Shown here: positions 33,298-42,167 of the stretch, piece after piece | How positions within the stretch are numbered: position 1 is the first letter of the stretch | Layout: each line of letters begins with the position of its first letter | DNA from: Mycolicibacterium palauense | Lineage (GTDB): Bacteria; Actinomycetota; Actinomycetes; Mycobacteriales; Mycobacteriaceae | Assembly (NCBI RefSeq): GCF_002592005.1 | Contig: NZ_NVQF01000038.1 | Coordinates: forward strand, 1 to 55,252 | DNA: 55,252 nucleotides | Reading direction: 5' to 3' | Program-made: the position numbers and the translations under genes | Notes under the pieces: generated by a model | What the model was told of the DNA's origin: nothing | Databases searched by the model: none | Seen by the model: only the letters and a program-made list of their open reading frames with translations

Positions 33298-34458
33298 GTG
33301 CACGACCCGGTGGATCTGCCGCAACCGGATCCCGACCTGCCGCATCTGGCCGAGGTGGCCCCCTCGGTCCTGTCGGCGTTGGGTGTGCCCGGGTTCGCCA
33401 ACACGCTGTCCCTGCCCGACGGGTTGAGCGGCGCCTGCGTGTTGCTGATCGACGGCCTGGGCGCCGAGCTTCTCGACGCGCACCGCGGTGACGCGCCGGT
33501 ACTGGCGGGGCTGCGGGCACGCACGCTGACCGTGGGGTTCCCGTCGACGACCGCGGCCGGCATCGCGGCCCTGGGCACCGGGTGCAGTTCCGGTGGCCAC
33601 GGTCTGGTCGGCTACGCGTTCCGGGTGCCCGGCGCCGGCGTCCTCAACGCCCTGAGCTGGCGGCCCCACCCGTTCGGCCCCGACCTGCGCGACAGCGTGG
33701 TGCCCGAACAGCTGCAGCCCATGACCACGACGTTCGAGCGCGCCGCGGCGGCGGGCTTCGCCGTCAGCGTCATCTCCGACGCCGAATACGGCGACTCCGG
33801 GCTGACCCGGGCCGTGCTGCGCGGTGGGCGCTATGTCGGGGTGCTGGCGCTGGGCGACCTGGCCGCGCAGGTGGGCGTGGCACTGGCCGGCGGCGGATTC
33901 TGCTACGGCTACCACCGCGACCTCGACCTGCTCGGGCATCTACACGGGCCGGGCTCGCCGGCGTGGCGGATGCAGCTGCGCCAGATCGACCGGCTGGTGG
34001 AATCGATCGTCGAGCGGCTTCCGCCCGGCGCGCTGCTGGCCGTGGTCGCCGACCACGGCATGGTCGGTGTCGAGGAGGCCCGCGTCGTCGACGCCGACGC
34101 CACCGCGGGCCTCCTCGACGGCGTCGCAGCCCTGGGCGGCGAGCCCCGGGCCCGCCACGTCTACGCCGTCGACGGGGCCGTCGACGATGTGCTGGCCACC
34201 TGGCGTGAGATCCTCGGTGACCGGGCCCGGGTGCTGGCGCGCGAGGAGGCGATCGCCGCGGGCTGGTTCGGCGGCTGCGGCCCGGCGGACGTCCGCGCCG
34301 AGGTGCGGCCCCGGATCGGCGACGTGGTGGCCGCCGCCCTCGGGACCGCGGCGGTGGTGCGCCGTCGCGTCGAGCCGATGGAGTCCGCGCTGGTGGGCCA
34401 CCACGGCTCGCTGACCTCGGCCGAGCAGCGGGTGCCGCTGCTCGTCGCGCACGGCTGA
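33298..34458 (+). CDS. Alkaline-phosphatase-fold phosphodiesterase/nucleotide pyrophosphatase
   Basis: 386 residues of the alkaline phosphatase superfamily. LLIDGLGAELLDA carries a metal-binding Asp; FPSTTAAGIAALGTG gives the nucleophilic Thr of the phosphodiesterase branch; GGHGLVGYAFRVPG follows; YHRDLDLLGHLHGPGS and VVADHGMVGV give further metal ligands (Asp, His, Asp-His). The family hydrolyses phosphodiesters or nucleotide pyrophosphates. There is no signal peptide, so it is probably cytosolic. The start is a GTG; another GTG is 2 bases before it in a different frame, and CACGCT at 33285-33290 may be a weak -10. The methyltransferase gene follows after 47 nt. Confidence 0.85.
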   Translation: MHDPVDLPQPDPDLPHLAEVAPSVLSALGVPGFANTLSLPDGLSGACVLLIDGLGAELLDAHRGDAPVLAGLRARTLTVGFPSTTAAGIAALGTGCSSGGHGLVGYAFRVPGAGVLNALSWRPHPFGPDLRDSVVPEQLQPMTTTFERAAAAGFAVSVISDAEYGDSGLTRAVLRGGRYVGVLALGDLAAQVGVALAGGGFCYGYHRDLDLLGHLHGPGSPAWRMQLRQIDRLVESIVERLPPGALLAVVADHGMVGVEEARVVDADATAGLLDGVAALGGEPRARHVYAVDGAVDDVLATWREILGDRARVLAREEAIAAGWFGGCGPADVRAEVRPRIGDVVAAALGTAAVVRRRVEPMESALVGHHGSLTSAEQRVPLLVAHG

Positions 34459-34505
34459 GGAACCACCGTGAGATACCGGATGCGAGACCGACCGAAGGAG
34501 CACCG

Positions 34506-35096
34506 ATGAGCACCCGCTGGCAGGGAACCGACGCCCCGCGCGGTGACGACTACGACGCCCGCTGGCGCACGCTGGCCGACAGCGGCCAGAACGTGCACGG
34601 TGAAGCCGACCTCGTCGAGTCGCTGCTGGCGGGCGCCGAGACGGCGGCCGTGCTCGACGCGGGGTGCGGCACCGGGCGGGTCGCGATCGAATTGGCCCGC
34701 CGGGGCTTCCGGGTGGTCGGCGTCGACGCCGACTCCCGGATGCTGGACACCGCGCGGACCAAGGCCCCCGAGCTGTCCTGGGTGGAAGCCGACCTCGCCG
34801 ACCTGGACGACGTGCGGGACACCTTCGACCTGGTACTGCTCGCCGGCAACGTGATGATCTTCGTGCAGCCCGACACCGAGGCCCGAGTGCTTCGCGAACT
34901 GGCCGACCGGCTGCGCCCCGGAGGCCTGCTGGTGGCCGGGTTCCAGCTGCGCGCCGACCGCCTGGCGCTGCAGACCTACGACGAGCTCGCCGAGGCGGCG
35001 GGCCTGCAGCTGGTCCAGCGATGGGCCACCTGGGACAGGCAGCCGTTCGCCGGCGGTGACTACGCGGTGTCGGTGCACCGCCGGCCCGGCGGGTGA
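34506..35096 (+). CDS. Class I SAM-dependent methyltransferase
   Basis: 196 residues. Motif I VLDAGCGTGRVAIEL (residues ~49-63) binds S-adenosylmethionine, with the acidic residue of motif II in VVGVDADSRMLDTA and motif post-II in VEADLADLDD. LLAGNVMIFV and LRPGGLLVAGF complete the Rossmann fold. The methyl acceptor is unknown. AAGGAG 7 nt before the ATG supports the start. It may be transcribed with the upstream phosphodiesterase gene. Confidence 0.88.
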   Translation: MSTRWQGTDAPRGDDYDARWRTLADSGQNVHGEADLVESLLAGAETAAVLDAGCGTGRVAIELARRGFRVVGVDADSRMLDTARTKAPELSWVEADLADLDDVRDTFDLVLLAGNVMIFVQPDTEARVLRELADRLRPGGLLVAGFQLRADRLALQTYDELAEAAGLQLVQRWATWDRQPFAGGDYAVSVHRRPGG

Positions 35097-35221
35097 CGGT
35101 GACCGGCCGGGTGTGACCGGTCGAGTGCGATGAAGGCCGTCGGTCGGCGTCACGGGCGGACCGAATCGGCGCGCGGGCCGGGCATCCCGTTAGGGTCGGG
35201 ACAGGACCACCGGCACCACCC

Positions 35222-35295
35222 AGGACCACCACCCAGGACCACCACCCAGGACCACCACCCAGGACCACCACCCAGGACCACCACCCAGGACCACA
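35222..35295. repeat. 13-bp tandem repeat (VNTR-like), five copies and a partial
   Basis: AGGACCACCACCC is repeated five times exactly (35222-35286) and continues as AGGACCACA. A longer variant unit precedes it at 35203-35221. The array ends 33 bp before the start of the small gene at 35329 and probably lies in its promoter or leader. Confidence 0.93.
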
Positions 35296-35328
35296 ATGAC
35301 GAGCACAGCGAACGAGAAGGGGACGCAC

Positions 35329-35514
35329 ATGGCCGAAATCGACCGCGGCATCGAGGTGGTTCAGGAAGCCGTGCACACGACAACGGTGCGTGTCGGGCGC
35401 ATCGCCGGGATCGTCTCGGGGGCCGTCGGACAGGTGATGCGCGAGATCGGCGATCTGGTGTGGGATTACCGCGACATCGCCGGAGACGCCCGCAAGTCGC
35501 CGCCCACCGACTGA
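35329..35514 (+). CDS. Small 61-residue protein of unknown function
   Basis: The sequence is mostly helical, with a glycine-containing amphipathic stretch (RVGRIAGIVSGAVGQVMREI) and a charged C-terminus (DLVWDYRDIAGDARKS). I do not recognise a family. AAGGGG 6 nt before this ATG makes it the preferred start; another ATG 11 codons upstream directly follows the 13-bp repeat array and would give 72 residues. Its neighbours are a methyltransferase and a convergent nitroreductase. Confidence 0.6.
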   Translation: MAEIDRGIEVVQEAVHTTTVRVGRIAGIVSGAVGQVMREIGDLVWDYRDIAGDARKSPPTD

Positions 35515-35549
35515 CCCACCCGACTGACCCACCCCGTGGTGGTCGTGGC

Positions 35550-36200
35550 TCAGGCGTCGCCGAGCATCGCCGAGGCCGACTGGTCCCAGTGATCGAGGTG
35601 GACCGATTCCTCCAGCGGGCGCCGACGCAACGGGCCGTGCCGGCCCTTGGGCCACCCCACCACGATGTGGCCGGCCAGCAGCCATCCCTCGGGGACACCG
35701 ACCGCGGCGCGCAGCACCGATTCACCGCCGTAGGAGGCCCAGCCGGTCATGCAGGCACCCAGCCCCTGAGCGCGGGCGGCCAGCTGGAAGTTCTGCATGG
35801 CGGGAAAGATCGAGCCGCCCAACAGCAGTTCGGAGGCCGTCGGATAGTGCCGCTGCGCGAACAGCACCGAGGTGAATTCGCCGGCCCGGTCATGCAGCTC
35901 GTAGGTCGCGCGGTTGTTGCGGGCACGCGGGCTGTCATCGTCCGGGTCGGGTCGGCTCATCCCGTAGACCGGTTCGATGACGCCGAGCGCCAGTGCCGCG
36001 GCCTCGGCCACCGCGGCGCGCTGCTGCGGCGACCGCAGCACCACGAACCGCCAGCCCTGCGCGTTGGCGCCGGAGGGCGCCCACGTGGCCGCCCGCAGGC
36101 AGCGGGCCAGGGTCGCGTCGTCGACGGGTTCGTCGGTGAACCGCCTGATCGTCCGGGCGGTGGACATCACTTCCCAGATGTCGCTGCTCGCTGCGGTCAT
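35550..36200 (-). CDS. Nitroreductase-family flavoprotein
   Basis: 216 residues. The N-terminal STARTIRRFTDEPVDD is the FMN-phosphate-binding arginine motif of the family. It is followed by AATWAPSGANAQGWRFVVL, a middle part with LLLGGSIFPAMQNFQLAARAQGLGACMTGW, and VPEGWLLAGHIVVGWPKG. These enzymes reduce nitro groups, quinones or enones with NAD(P)H in the cytosol; the substrate is unknown. GGGGAGAG before the ATG at 36200 decides the start over one seven codons upstream. It is divergent from the yaaA-like gene. Confidence 0.88.
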   Translation of the reverse strand: MTAASSDIWEVMSTARTIRRFTDEPVDDATLARCLRAATWAPSGANAQGWRFVVLRSPQQRAAVAEAAALALGVIEPVYGMSRPDPDDDSPRARNNRATYELHDRAGEFTSVLFAQRHYPTASELLLGGSIFPAMQNFQLAARAQGLGACMTGWASYGGESVLRAAVGVPEGWLLAGHIVVGWPKGRHGPLRRRPLEESVHLDHWDQSASAMLGDA

Positions 36201-36267
36201 CGCTCTCCCCTCACATCCCACTTGGTGCGAGGCCCCGGCCGCATCCCACCGGAGCCGCCCCTACCGC

Positions 36268-36273
36268 TACCCT
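36268..36273 (+). promoter_or_regulatory. -10 box of the leaderless yaaA gene
   Basis: TACCCT is followed by 8 nt and the GTG at 36282; there is no ribosome binding site. Confidence 0.5.
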
Positions 36274-36281
36274 CTCAGACC

Positions 36282-37028
36282 GTGATCGTGCTGCTGCCGC
36301 CCTCGGAGACCAAACACGCCGGCGGGGACGGCCCGGCGCTGAGCATGGCGGCGCTCAGCTCGCCGCAACTGAACCCGCTGCGCGACACGCTGATCGACGA
36401 GCTGGTGGCGCTGGCGGCCGACGTCGACGCGAGCAGGCGGGCGCTGGGGTTGTCGAAGTCCCAGGACCGCGCGATCGCCGACAACGCCGCGTTGCGCAGC
36501 GCGCCGACACTGCCGGCTATCCGGCGCTACACCGGTGTGCTCTACGACGCCCTCGACGTCGAGTCGCTGCGCGGCGCCGCCGCGGCGCGGGCCCGGGCGC
36601 GTCTGGCGATCGGCTCGGCGCTGTTCGGCCTGTTGCGCGCCGAGGACCGGGTGCCCTCCTACCGGCTCTCGGCGACGTCCAAGCTGCCCGACCGTCCGAC
36701 CCTGACCGCGCGCTGGCGCCCGCAGCTGGAACCGGTGCTGGCCGGCATCGCCGCCGAGGAGCTCGTGGTCGACCTGCGTTCGGGCTCGTACGCCGCGCTG
36801 GGCCGGCTGCCCGGCGCCGTGCAGGTGCAGGTGCTCGCCGAGCGTGCCGACGGCCACCGCAGCGTGGTCAGTCATTTCAACAAGGCGCACAAGGGCCGGT
36901 TGGCCCGGACGCTGGTCAGCAGCCGGGCCGAACCCGACGACGCGGCCGGGGTGGCCGCCGTGGCCCGCCGCGCCGGGATCACCGTCGAGCAGACCGGCGA
37001 CGGCCTGACCGTCGTCGTGCCGGCCTGA
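36282..37028 (+). CDS. yaaA: YaaA-family (DUF328) peroxide stress protein
   Basis: 248 residues. It begins IVLLPPSETK, the family signature, and continues with LSKSQDRAIADN, TGVLYDALDV, LFGLLRAEDRVPSYRLSATS and the C-terminal VVSHFNKAHKGRLARTLV. In E. coli YaaA limits intracellular iron and protects DNA during hydrogen peroxide stress. The start GTG at 36282 is set by the family start and by the leaderless promoter. It is divergent from the nitroreductase and convergent with the amidohydrolase. Confidence 0.88.
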   Translation: MIVLLPPSETKHAGGDGPALSMAALSSPQLNPLRDTLIDELVALAADVDASRRALGLSKSQDRAIADNAALRSAPTLPAIRRYTGVLYDALDVESLRGAAAARARARLAIGSALFGLLRAEDRVPSYRLSATSKLPDRPTLTARWRPQLEPVLAGIAAEELVVDLRSGSYAALGRLPGAVQVQVLAERADGHRSVVSHFNKAHKGRLARTLVSSRAEPDDAAGVAAVARRAGITVEQTGDGLTVVVPA

Positions 37029-37068
37029 GCATCCGGCCGGCCGGCCCGCCCGCGCGGACTCGCGACGG

Positions 37069-38340
37069 TCAGGCCTTGGCCAGCTGCTCGGCCTGCTTGG
37101 CCTCGTAGAGCCGCGCCCACTCGGCCCGCGGCCGGATCGACACGTCGACGTCGGTGGCCTTGGCGCGCAACGCGCCCGCGGTCGCCCGCTCCTTCGGTGT
37201 CAGCTTGAACGGATCCCAGCTGAAGAACCGGCTGGAGTTCTCCCAGGTGATCTTGTTGATGTCGGAGTCGGAGGCCCCCGCGGCGTTGAGCTCGGCCAGC
37301 ACCTGCTCGGGCGCGTCCGGCCAGAAGCAGTCCGAGTGCGGGTAGTCGCACTCCCAGGCGATGATGTCGATGCCGATCTCGTGGCGCAGTTTCAGCGACG
37401 TCTTGTCGGTGACGTAGCAGGCCAGCGAGTGCTCGCGGAACACGTCGGAGGGCAGCTTGTCGCCGAAGTCGCGGCGCAGCCACTTCTGGTTGGTGTAGTG
37501 CCGGTCGCTGCGGTCCAGGTAGAACGGGATCCAGCCGATGCCGCCCTCGGAGAACGCGAACTTCAGGTCCGGGTAGTTGCGCATCGCCGGGCCCCACAGC
37601 AGGTCCTGGGCGCACATCGCCGAGACCTGGGTGGCCAGGATGATCAGATTGTCGATCGGTGCGTTGGGCGCCATGCTGATCGCGCCGAACCCGGTGCCGA
37701 TGTGCAGGCACATCACCACGTTCTCCTCGGAGAGCGTGGTGAACACCGGGCTCCAGTACTCCTCGTCGTGGTAGCTGGGCAGGCCCTCCAGGTGCGGCAG
37801 CTCCGGCATCGTGACCGCGCGGCAGCCCTTGGCCGCCACCCGGCGGATCTCGGCGCACATGGCCTCGGGGTTCCAGGTCGGCAGGATCGCGATCGGGATG
37901 AAGCGGTCCGGGTAGGAGCCGGCCCACTCGTCGATGTGCCAGTCGTTGTAGGCCGACACCATCACCAGCGTGGCCTCCTCGCGGTGCATGTTGAGGTGGC
38001 GCGCGGAGAACCCGGTGAACGTCGGGAAGCACATCGAGGCCAGGATGCCGTTGCGGTTCATGTCGCGCACCCGCTCGTGCACGTCGTAGACGCCCGGGCG
38101 CATCTCGGCGAAGCCGGCCGGGTCGCGGCCCCACTCCTCGGCCGGCCAGGACACCACGGCGTTCAGGCCGCTGACCCCCTGCGGGCGGCCCTGGTACATC
38201 CACTGGTCGACACCCTTGTCGTCGGTGACGACGATGGGCGCCTCATCCTTGTACTTGCCCGGCACGTGACGAAGGAACATGTCCGGAGGCTCGACGACGT
38301 GGTCGTCAATGCTCACCAGGATCAGATCGTCGACGTTCAT
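37069..38340 (-). CDS. Amidohydrolase (amidohydrolase-2 family)
   Basis: 423 residues. The start SIDDHVVEPPDMF holds the DxH-like metal site seen in this family. Further blocks are MCFPTFTGFSARHLNM, IAILPTWNPEAMCAEIRR, VVMCLHIGTGFGAI with a metal-binding His, FAFSEGGIGWIPFYLDR, and WECDYPHSDCFWP with a late Asp. Such enzymes hydrolyse or decarboxylate ring or lactone substrates in catabolic pathways. GAGGAG before the ATG decides the start. It is divergent from the AraC-type regulator gene (103 bp between starts), which probably controls it. Confidence 0.88.
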   Translation of the reverse strand: MNVDDLILVSIDDHVVEPPDMFLRHVPGKYKDEAPIVVTDDKGVDQWMYQGRPQGVSGLNAVVSWPAEEWGRDPAGFAEMRPGVYDVHERVRDMNRNGILASMCFPTFTGFSARHLNMHREEATLVMVSAYNDWHIDEWAGSYPDRFIPIAILPTWNPEAMCAEIRRVAAKGCRAVTMPELPHLEGLPSYHDEEYWSPVFTTLSEENVVMCLHIGTGFGAISMAPNAPIDNLIILATQVSAMCAQDLLWGPAMRNYPDLKFAFSEGGIGWIPFYLDRSDRHYTNQKWLRRDFGDKLPSDVFREHSLACYVTDKTSLKLRHEIGIDIIAWECDYPHSDCFWPDAPEQVLAELNAAGASDSDINKITWENSSRFFSWDPFKLTPKERATAGALRAKATDVDVSIRPRAEWARLYEAKQAEQLAKA

Positions 38341-38429
38341 CAAGCTCCTCGGATAGCGGTGGCGGGTGGCTGTGCGCGGGTGCCCCCGGACGGGTCCGGT
38401 GTGGGCTGGCTCGCTTCTTCTTTCACTTG

Positions 38430-38435
38430 TACCCT
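38430..38435 (+). promoter_or_regulatory. -10 box of the leaderless AraC regulator gene
   Basis: TACCCT is followed by 8 nt and the GTG at 38444. No ribosome binding site is present. Confidence 0.5.
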
Positions 38436-38443
38436 CAAACACC

Positions 38444-39370
38444 GTGACCGTCTCTGCGCTATCGGACAGATATTTGCCGCAATCGGCCAATGTCTCCCCC
38501 GGCCGGTCGGCCGGGTCTTCGGTTGGAGCTTCGGGCGGGTCTTGGGTCGGGTCACTGCGGCCGCCGCGCATCGAACTGCGCAAGGGCGGGCACGCGCTGG
38601 CCGGTAGCTACCTCTACGAGGGCGACAAGCTGCTGACCGGCTGGCATTCCCACGAGGTGCACCAGATCGAATACGCGCTGCACGGCGTCGTCGAGGTCGA
38701 GACCGCCGCCGGACACTATCTGCTGCCGCCCCAGCAGGCCGCCTGGCTGCCCGTGGGACTCGACCACCAGGCCGTGATGAATCCCGACGTGAAGACCATC
38801 GCGGTGATGTTCGACCCGCAGCTGGTGCCCAACGCCGGGGACCGCGCCCGCATCCTGGCCGTTTCGCCGCTGATCCGGGAGATGATGATCTACGCGCTGC
38901 GCTGGCCGATCGACCGGCCCACCGGCGACGAGATCTCCGACGGCTTCTTCCGGACGCTGGCACACCTGGTGTCCGACGCCCTGGACCACGAGGCGCCGCT
39001 GAGCCTGCCGACCACCGACCACCCCATCGTCGCGGCCGCGGCCGGCTTCACCAAGGAACACCTGCAGTCGGTGACCGCCGAGGAGGTGGCCCGCGCCGTC
39101 GCGGTCTCCGAGCGCAGTCTGCGGCGACTGTTTCAGGACACCCTGGGAATGTCGTGGCGGACCTACCTGCTACACGCCCGGATGCTGCGGGCCATGGCGC
39201 TGCTGGCAGCGCCCGGGCAGTCGGTGCAGGACACCGCCAGCACCGTCGGCTTCGACAGCATCAGCGCGTTCACCCGCGCGTTCACCCAGTTCTGCGGGGA
39301 GACACCGTCGGCCTACCGGCGCCGGGTGGGCGAGCAGCAGGAGGCGGTCGGCGAACCGCCCCGGGAGTAG
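38444..39370 (+). CDS. AraC-family transcriptional regulator
   Basis: 308 residues. Residues ~55-140 form a cupin-type sensor domain (WHSHEVHQIEYALHGVVEVE, QAAWLPVGLDHQA). The C-terminal ~100 residues are the double helix-turn-helix DNA-binding domain: VTAEEVARAVAVSERSLRRL, TYLLHARMLRAMALL, DTASTVGFDSISAFTRAFTQ and FCGETPSAYRRR. The first ~30 residues are Ser/Gly-rich. The likely target is the divergent amidohydrolase gene and perhaps itself. GTG at 38444 is chosen for its -10 spacing. Confidence 0.9.
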   Translation: MTVSALSDRYLPQSANVSPGRSAGSSVGASGGSWVGSLRPPRIELRKGGHALAGSYLYEGDKLLTGWHSHEVHQIEYALHGVVEVETAAGHYLLPPQQAAWLPVGLDHQAVMNPDVKTIAVMFDPQLVPNAGDRARILAVSPLIREMMIYALRWPIDRPTGDEISDGFFRTLAHLVSDALDHEAPLSLPTTDHPIVAAAAGFTKEHLQSVTAEEVARAVAVSERSLRRLFQDTLGMSWRTYLLHARMLRAMALLAAPGQSVQDTASTVGFDSISAFTRAFTQFCGETPSAYRRRVGEQQEAVGEPPRE

Positions 39371-39381
39371 GTCCGCCGCCG

Positions 39382-39597
39382 GTGTCGACGTTTCGGCGCT
39401 ACCTGCGTATCCAGGCGATGACGCTGGTGTTCGGGCTGGTCGGTCCGATCTTCCTGGTCGTCTACTTCGCCGCGCAGCCGGACCCGACGATCCGCTGGAT
39501 GTACTGGTGGGGGCTGTTCATCACCGCCGCGGACGTGCTGGTCGCGCTGTGGCTGACCGGTTCATCCGAGGACGACGCCGACTCCGGCCGGCAGTGA
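39382..39597 (+). CDS. Small two-helix membrane protein
   Basis: 71 residues with two hydrophobic segments, MTLVFGLVGPIFLVVYFA (13-30) and WGLFITAADVLVALWL (43-58), and an acidic tail. The start GTG follows the AraC gene by 11 bp and lacks a clear ribosome binding site; an internal ATG at 39418 is an alternative. The STFRRYLRIQ start looks like a conserved mycobacterial form, though I cannot name the family. Confidence 0.6.
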   Translation: MSTFRRYLRIQAMTLVFGLVGPIFLVVYFAAQPDPTIRWMYWWGLFITAADVLVALWLTGSSEDDADSGRQ

Positions 39598-39647
39598 TCC
39601 CCCGCCATCGAGTTGCCGGCCGGTGCGTCACCCCGCAAGATCCGTGA

Positions 39648-41111
39648 ATGGACGGGACGACCGCGGCCGAGCTGGCCGGACTCGATGCGCTGGGCCAGGG
39701 CGAACTGCTGTCCACGGGTGCGCTCAGCGCCGTCGAACTGCTCGAGGCGGCCATCCTGCGGACCGAGGCCACCCGCGGCCTCAACGCCGTGATCACCGAC
39801 CTGTTCGACCGGGGCCGCCGGCAGGCCGCGGCCCTCGACGCCGCCGGGACGCTGCGCGGGGGTGCGGCCGGGCCGCTGGCCGGTGTCCCGTTCCTGCTCA
39901 AAGACCTCGGGGCCTCGCTGGCCGGCGCCCCGGAGGCGATGGGGTCGCGCGCACTGCGGACCCACGTCGCCACGCAGAGCAGCTGGTTCGTCGAGCGCTA
40001 CCTGGCCGCGGGGCTGGTGGTCTTCGGGAAGACGAACACCCCCGAATGGGGCAACCACTGCACCACCGAACCGTCGTTGTTCGGCCCGACCGTCAACCCG
40101 TGGGGCCCCGCGATCACCCCGGGCGGGTCCAGCGGCGGCTCGGCCGCGGCGGTGGCCGCCGGTGTGGTGCCCGCCGCCTCGGGGGGCGACGGCACCGGCT
40201 CGATCCGGGTGCCGGCGTCCTGCTGCGGGCTGGTCGGTCTCAAACCGCGCCGGGGCCGCAGCTCGTTCGCGCCCGGGGCCGGGCACGGGCTGGAGGGCCT
40301 GGTCAACGAGCACGCGCTGACCCGGACGGTCCGCGACAGCGCCGCGCTGCTGGATGCGGTGACCGGCAGCGCGCCCGGCGACCCGTACACGGCTGCCCCG
40401 CCTGCGGAACCGTTCTCGGCCGCCCTGGGCCGCCCGCCCTCGGCCCGGCGCATCCTGATGGCGACGGCCGCACCGTTTCCCGGGCCGGCCCCCGCACCCG
40501 AGGTCGTCGCGGCCGTCGAGGACACCGCCGGGCTGCTCGCCGGGCTGGGGCACCACGTCGAGCCCGGTGCGCCCACCGTCGACGCCGACGCCGTGGCCGA
40601 GGCGATCTCGGTGCTGCACACGGTCAGCAACGCCCAGCTGCACGCGATGGCCACCGAGCATCTGGGCCGCGAGCCCGCCGAGGACGAATTCGAGCCCAGT
40701 ACCTGGGTCATGGTGCGGGAGGGCTTCACCACCACCGGTGTGGCCTACGCGAACGCGATCGGCACCGTGCACGCGCAGACCCGGCGCTTCGCCGCCGGCA
40801 TGGCGGGCCACGACGTGCTGCTGGTGCCCACCCTGCTGACCGGCCCGCCGCCCTATGCGCTGCTGGACCGCCCGCGCGGAACCACCCGGGCATTCTTCGA
40901 CGTCGAGTTCGCCACCACCGGTTGGACGTCGCTGGCCAACGTCACCGGGTGGGCGGCCATCTCCCTGCCGCTGGGCACCACCGCCGCCGGACTGCCGGTC
41001 GGGGTGCAGCTGATGGCGCCCGACGAGACGGTCCTGCTGCAGCTGGCCGCGCAGCTGGAGGCCGCCGCACCCTGGCAGGGGCGGCGTCCGCCGATCTGGG
41101 CGGGGGTCTGA
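39648..41111 (+). CDS. Amidase (amidase-signature family)
   Basis: 487 residues. The Ser-cisSer-Lys triad is visible: Lys85 in GVPFLLKDLG, cis-Ser161 in TPGGSSGGSAAAVAAG, and the nucleophile Ser185 in SGGDGTGSIRVPAS. The C-terminal region contains VLLVPTLLTGPPP and LPLGTTAAGLPVGVQLMAPDE. These enzymes hydrolyse carboxamides to acids and ammonia in the cytosol; the substrate is unknown. No upstream ribosome binding site stands out. The neighbours are a small membrane protein and an alpha/beta hydrolase. Confidence 0.93.
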   Translation: MDGTTAAELAGLDALGQGELLSTGALSAVELLEAAILRTEATRGLNAVITDLFDRGRRQAAALDAAGTLRGGAAGPLAGVPFLLKDLGASLAGAPEAMGSRALRTHVATQSSWFVERYLAAGLVVFGKTNTPEWGNHCTTEPSLFGPTVNPWGPAITPGGSSGGSAAAVAAGVVPAASGGDGTGSIRVPASCCGLVGLKPRRGRSSFAPGAGHGLEGLVNEHALTRTVRDSAALLDAVTGSAPGDPYTAAPPAEPFSAALGRPPSARRILMATAAPFPGPAPAPEVVAAVEDTAGLLAGLGHHVEPGAPTVDADAVAEAISVLHTVSNAQLHAMATEHLGREPAEDEFEPSTWVMVREGFTTTGVAYANAIGTVHAQTRRFAAGMAGHDVLLVPTLLTGPPPYALLDRPRGTTRAFFDVEFATTGWTSLANVTGWAAISLPLGTTAAGLPVGVQLMAPDETVLLQLAAQLEAAAPWQGRRPPIWAGV

Positions 41112-41191
41112 GGGCGCACCGAGGCGCACCGCGCAGATCCCTGCCGGACGTCTATGCCTAACGGGCAAGTGTGGCGTGCAACACTCTTGGG

Positions 41192-42106
41192 ATGATTCCC
41201 GCCATCGATCGCCCCAAGCTGGAGGGCACCATCGCGGTCGGCGAGGACCGCCAGATCAGCTTCGCCGAGTTCGGCGATCCGCACGGCCGCGCCATCTTCT
41301 GGTTGCACGGCACCCCCGGCGCCCGGCGCCAGATTCCCACCGAGGCCCGCGCGTTCGCCGAGGAGGCCGGCATCCGGCTGGTCGGGGTCGATCGCCCGGG
41401 GATCGGTCTGTCGACGACGTTCCAGTACGACACCGTCCTGGACTTCGCCGCGGATCTGCGCACGGTGGCCGACGTGCTCGGCATCGACAAGATGGCGGTC
41501 GTGGGCCTGTCCGGCGGCGGTCCCTACACGCTGGCCGTCGGGGCGGCGCTGCCCGACCGGGTGGTCGGGCTCGGGGTGCTCGGCGGTGTGGCCCCGACGT
41601 GCGGACCCGATGCCATCGGCGGTGGCGTCATGGCGCTGGGAATGTACGCGGCGCCGATGATCCGGGTCGCCGGGACGCCGTTGCGCTTCGCGGCCACCAA
41701 TCTGATCCGGCTGATCCGGCCGGTGGCCGAACCGGCGCTCTACGCCTACGGGTGGGTCTCCCCCGAAAGCGATCGCCGGATGCTGACCCGCCCCGAGTTC
41801 AAGGCGATGTTCCTCGACGATCTGCTCAACGGCGCCAAACACCAGCTGGCGGCGCCGTTCGCCGACGTCGTCGTGTTCGCCCGCGACTGGGGTTTCCGGC
41901 TCGAGGAGGTCAAGGTCCCGGTCCGCTGGTGGCACGGGGACGAGGACCACATCGTGCCCTTCGCCCACGGCCAGCACGTGGTCTCGCGTCTGCCCGACGC
42001 CGAACTGTCCATCGTGCACGGGGAGAGTCACCTGGGGGCGCTGGGCCACGCCACCACAATCCTGCGGTCCATGCTGCAGCTGTGGGATGAACACGAGGCG
42101 TTGTGA
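41192..42106 (+). CDS. Alpha/beta hydrolase
   Basis: 304 residues. The oxyanion motif HGTPGA (39-44), the nucleophile elbow GLSGGGP with Ser107, an acid residue in WWHGDEDHIVP, and the catalytic His in VHGESHLGALGH are all present. A lid of about 90 hydrophobic residues (MALGMYAAPMIRVAG and following) suggests a lipophilic substrate. ATG at 41192 is preferred to the GTG seven codons earlier. The Ddn-like gene follows after 61 nt. Confidence 0.9.
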   Translation: MIPAIDRPKLEGTIAVGEDRQISFAEFGDPHGRAIFWLHGTPGARRQIPTEARAFAEEAGIRLVGVDRPGIGLSTTFQYDTVLDFAADLRTVADVLGIDKMAVVGLSGGGPYTLAVGAALPDRVVGLGVLGGVAPTCGPDAIGGGVMALGMYAAPMIRVAGTPLRFAATNLIRLIRPVAEPALYAYGWVSPESDRRMLTRPEFKAMFLDDLLNGAKHQLAAPFADVVVFARDWGFRLEEVKVPVRWWHGDEDHIVPFAHGQHVVSRLPDAELSIVHGESHLGALGHATTILRSMLQLWDEHEAL

Positions 42107-42167
42107 GGGGCCGGCGGCGAGCCACGACGTACCGTGGGGCCACCGGACCGTCGAGTAAGGGAGTCGC

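Noticed and set aside
35222..35295. CRISPR array or coding repeat
   Set aside because: The 13-bp units are contiguous without spacers, and the frames through them have no start or family support.
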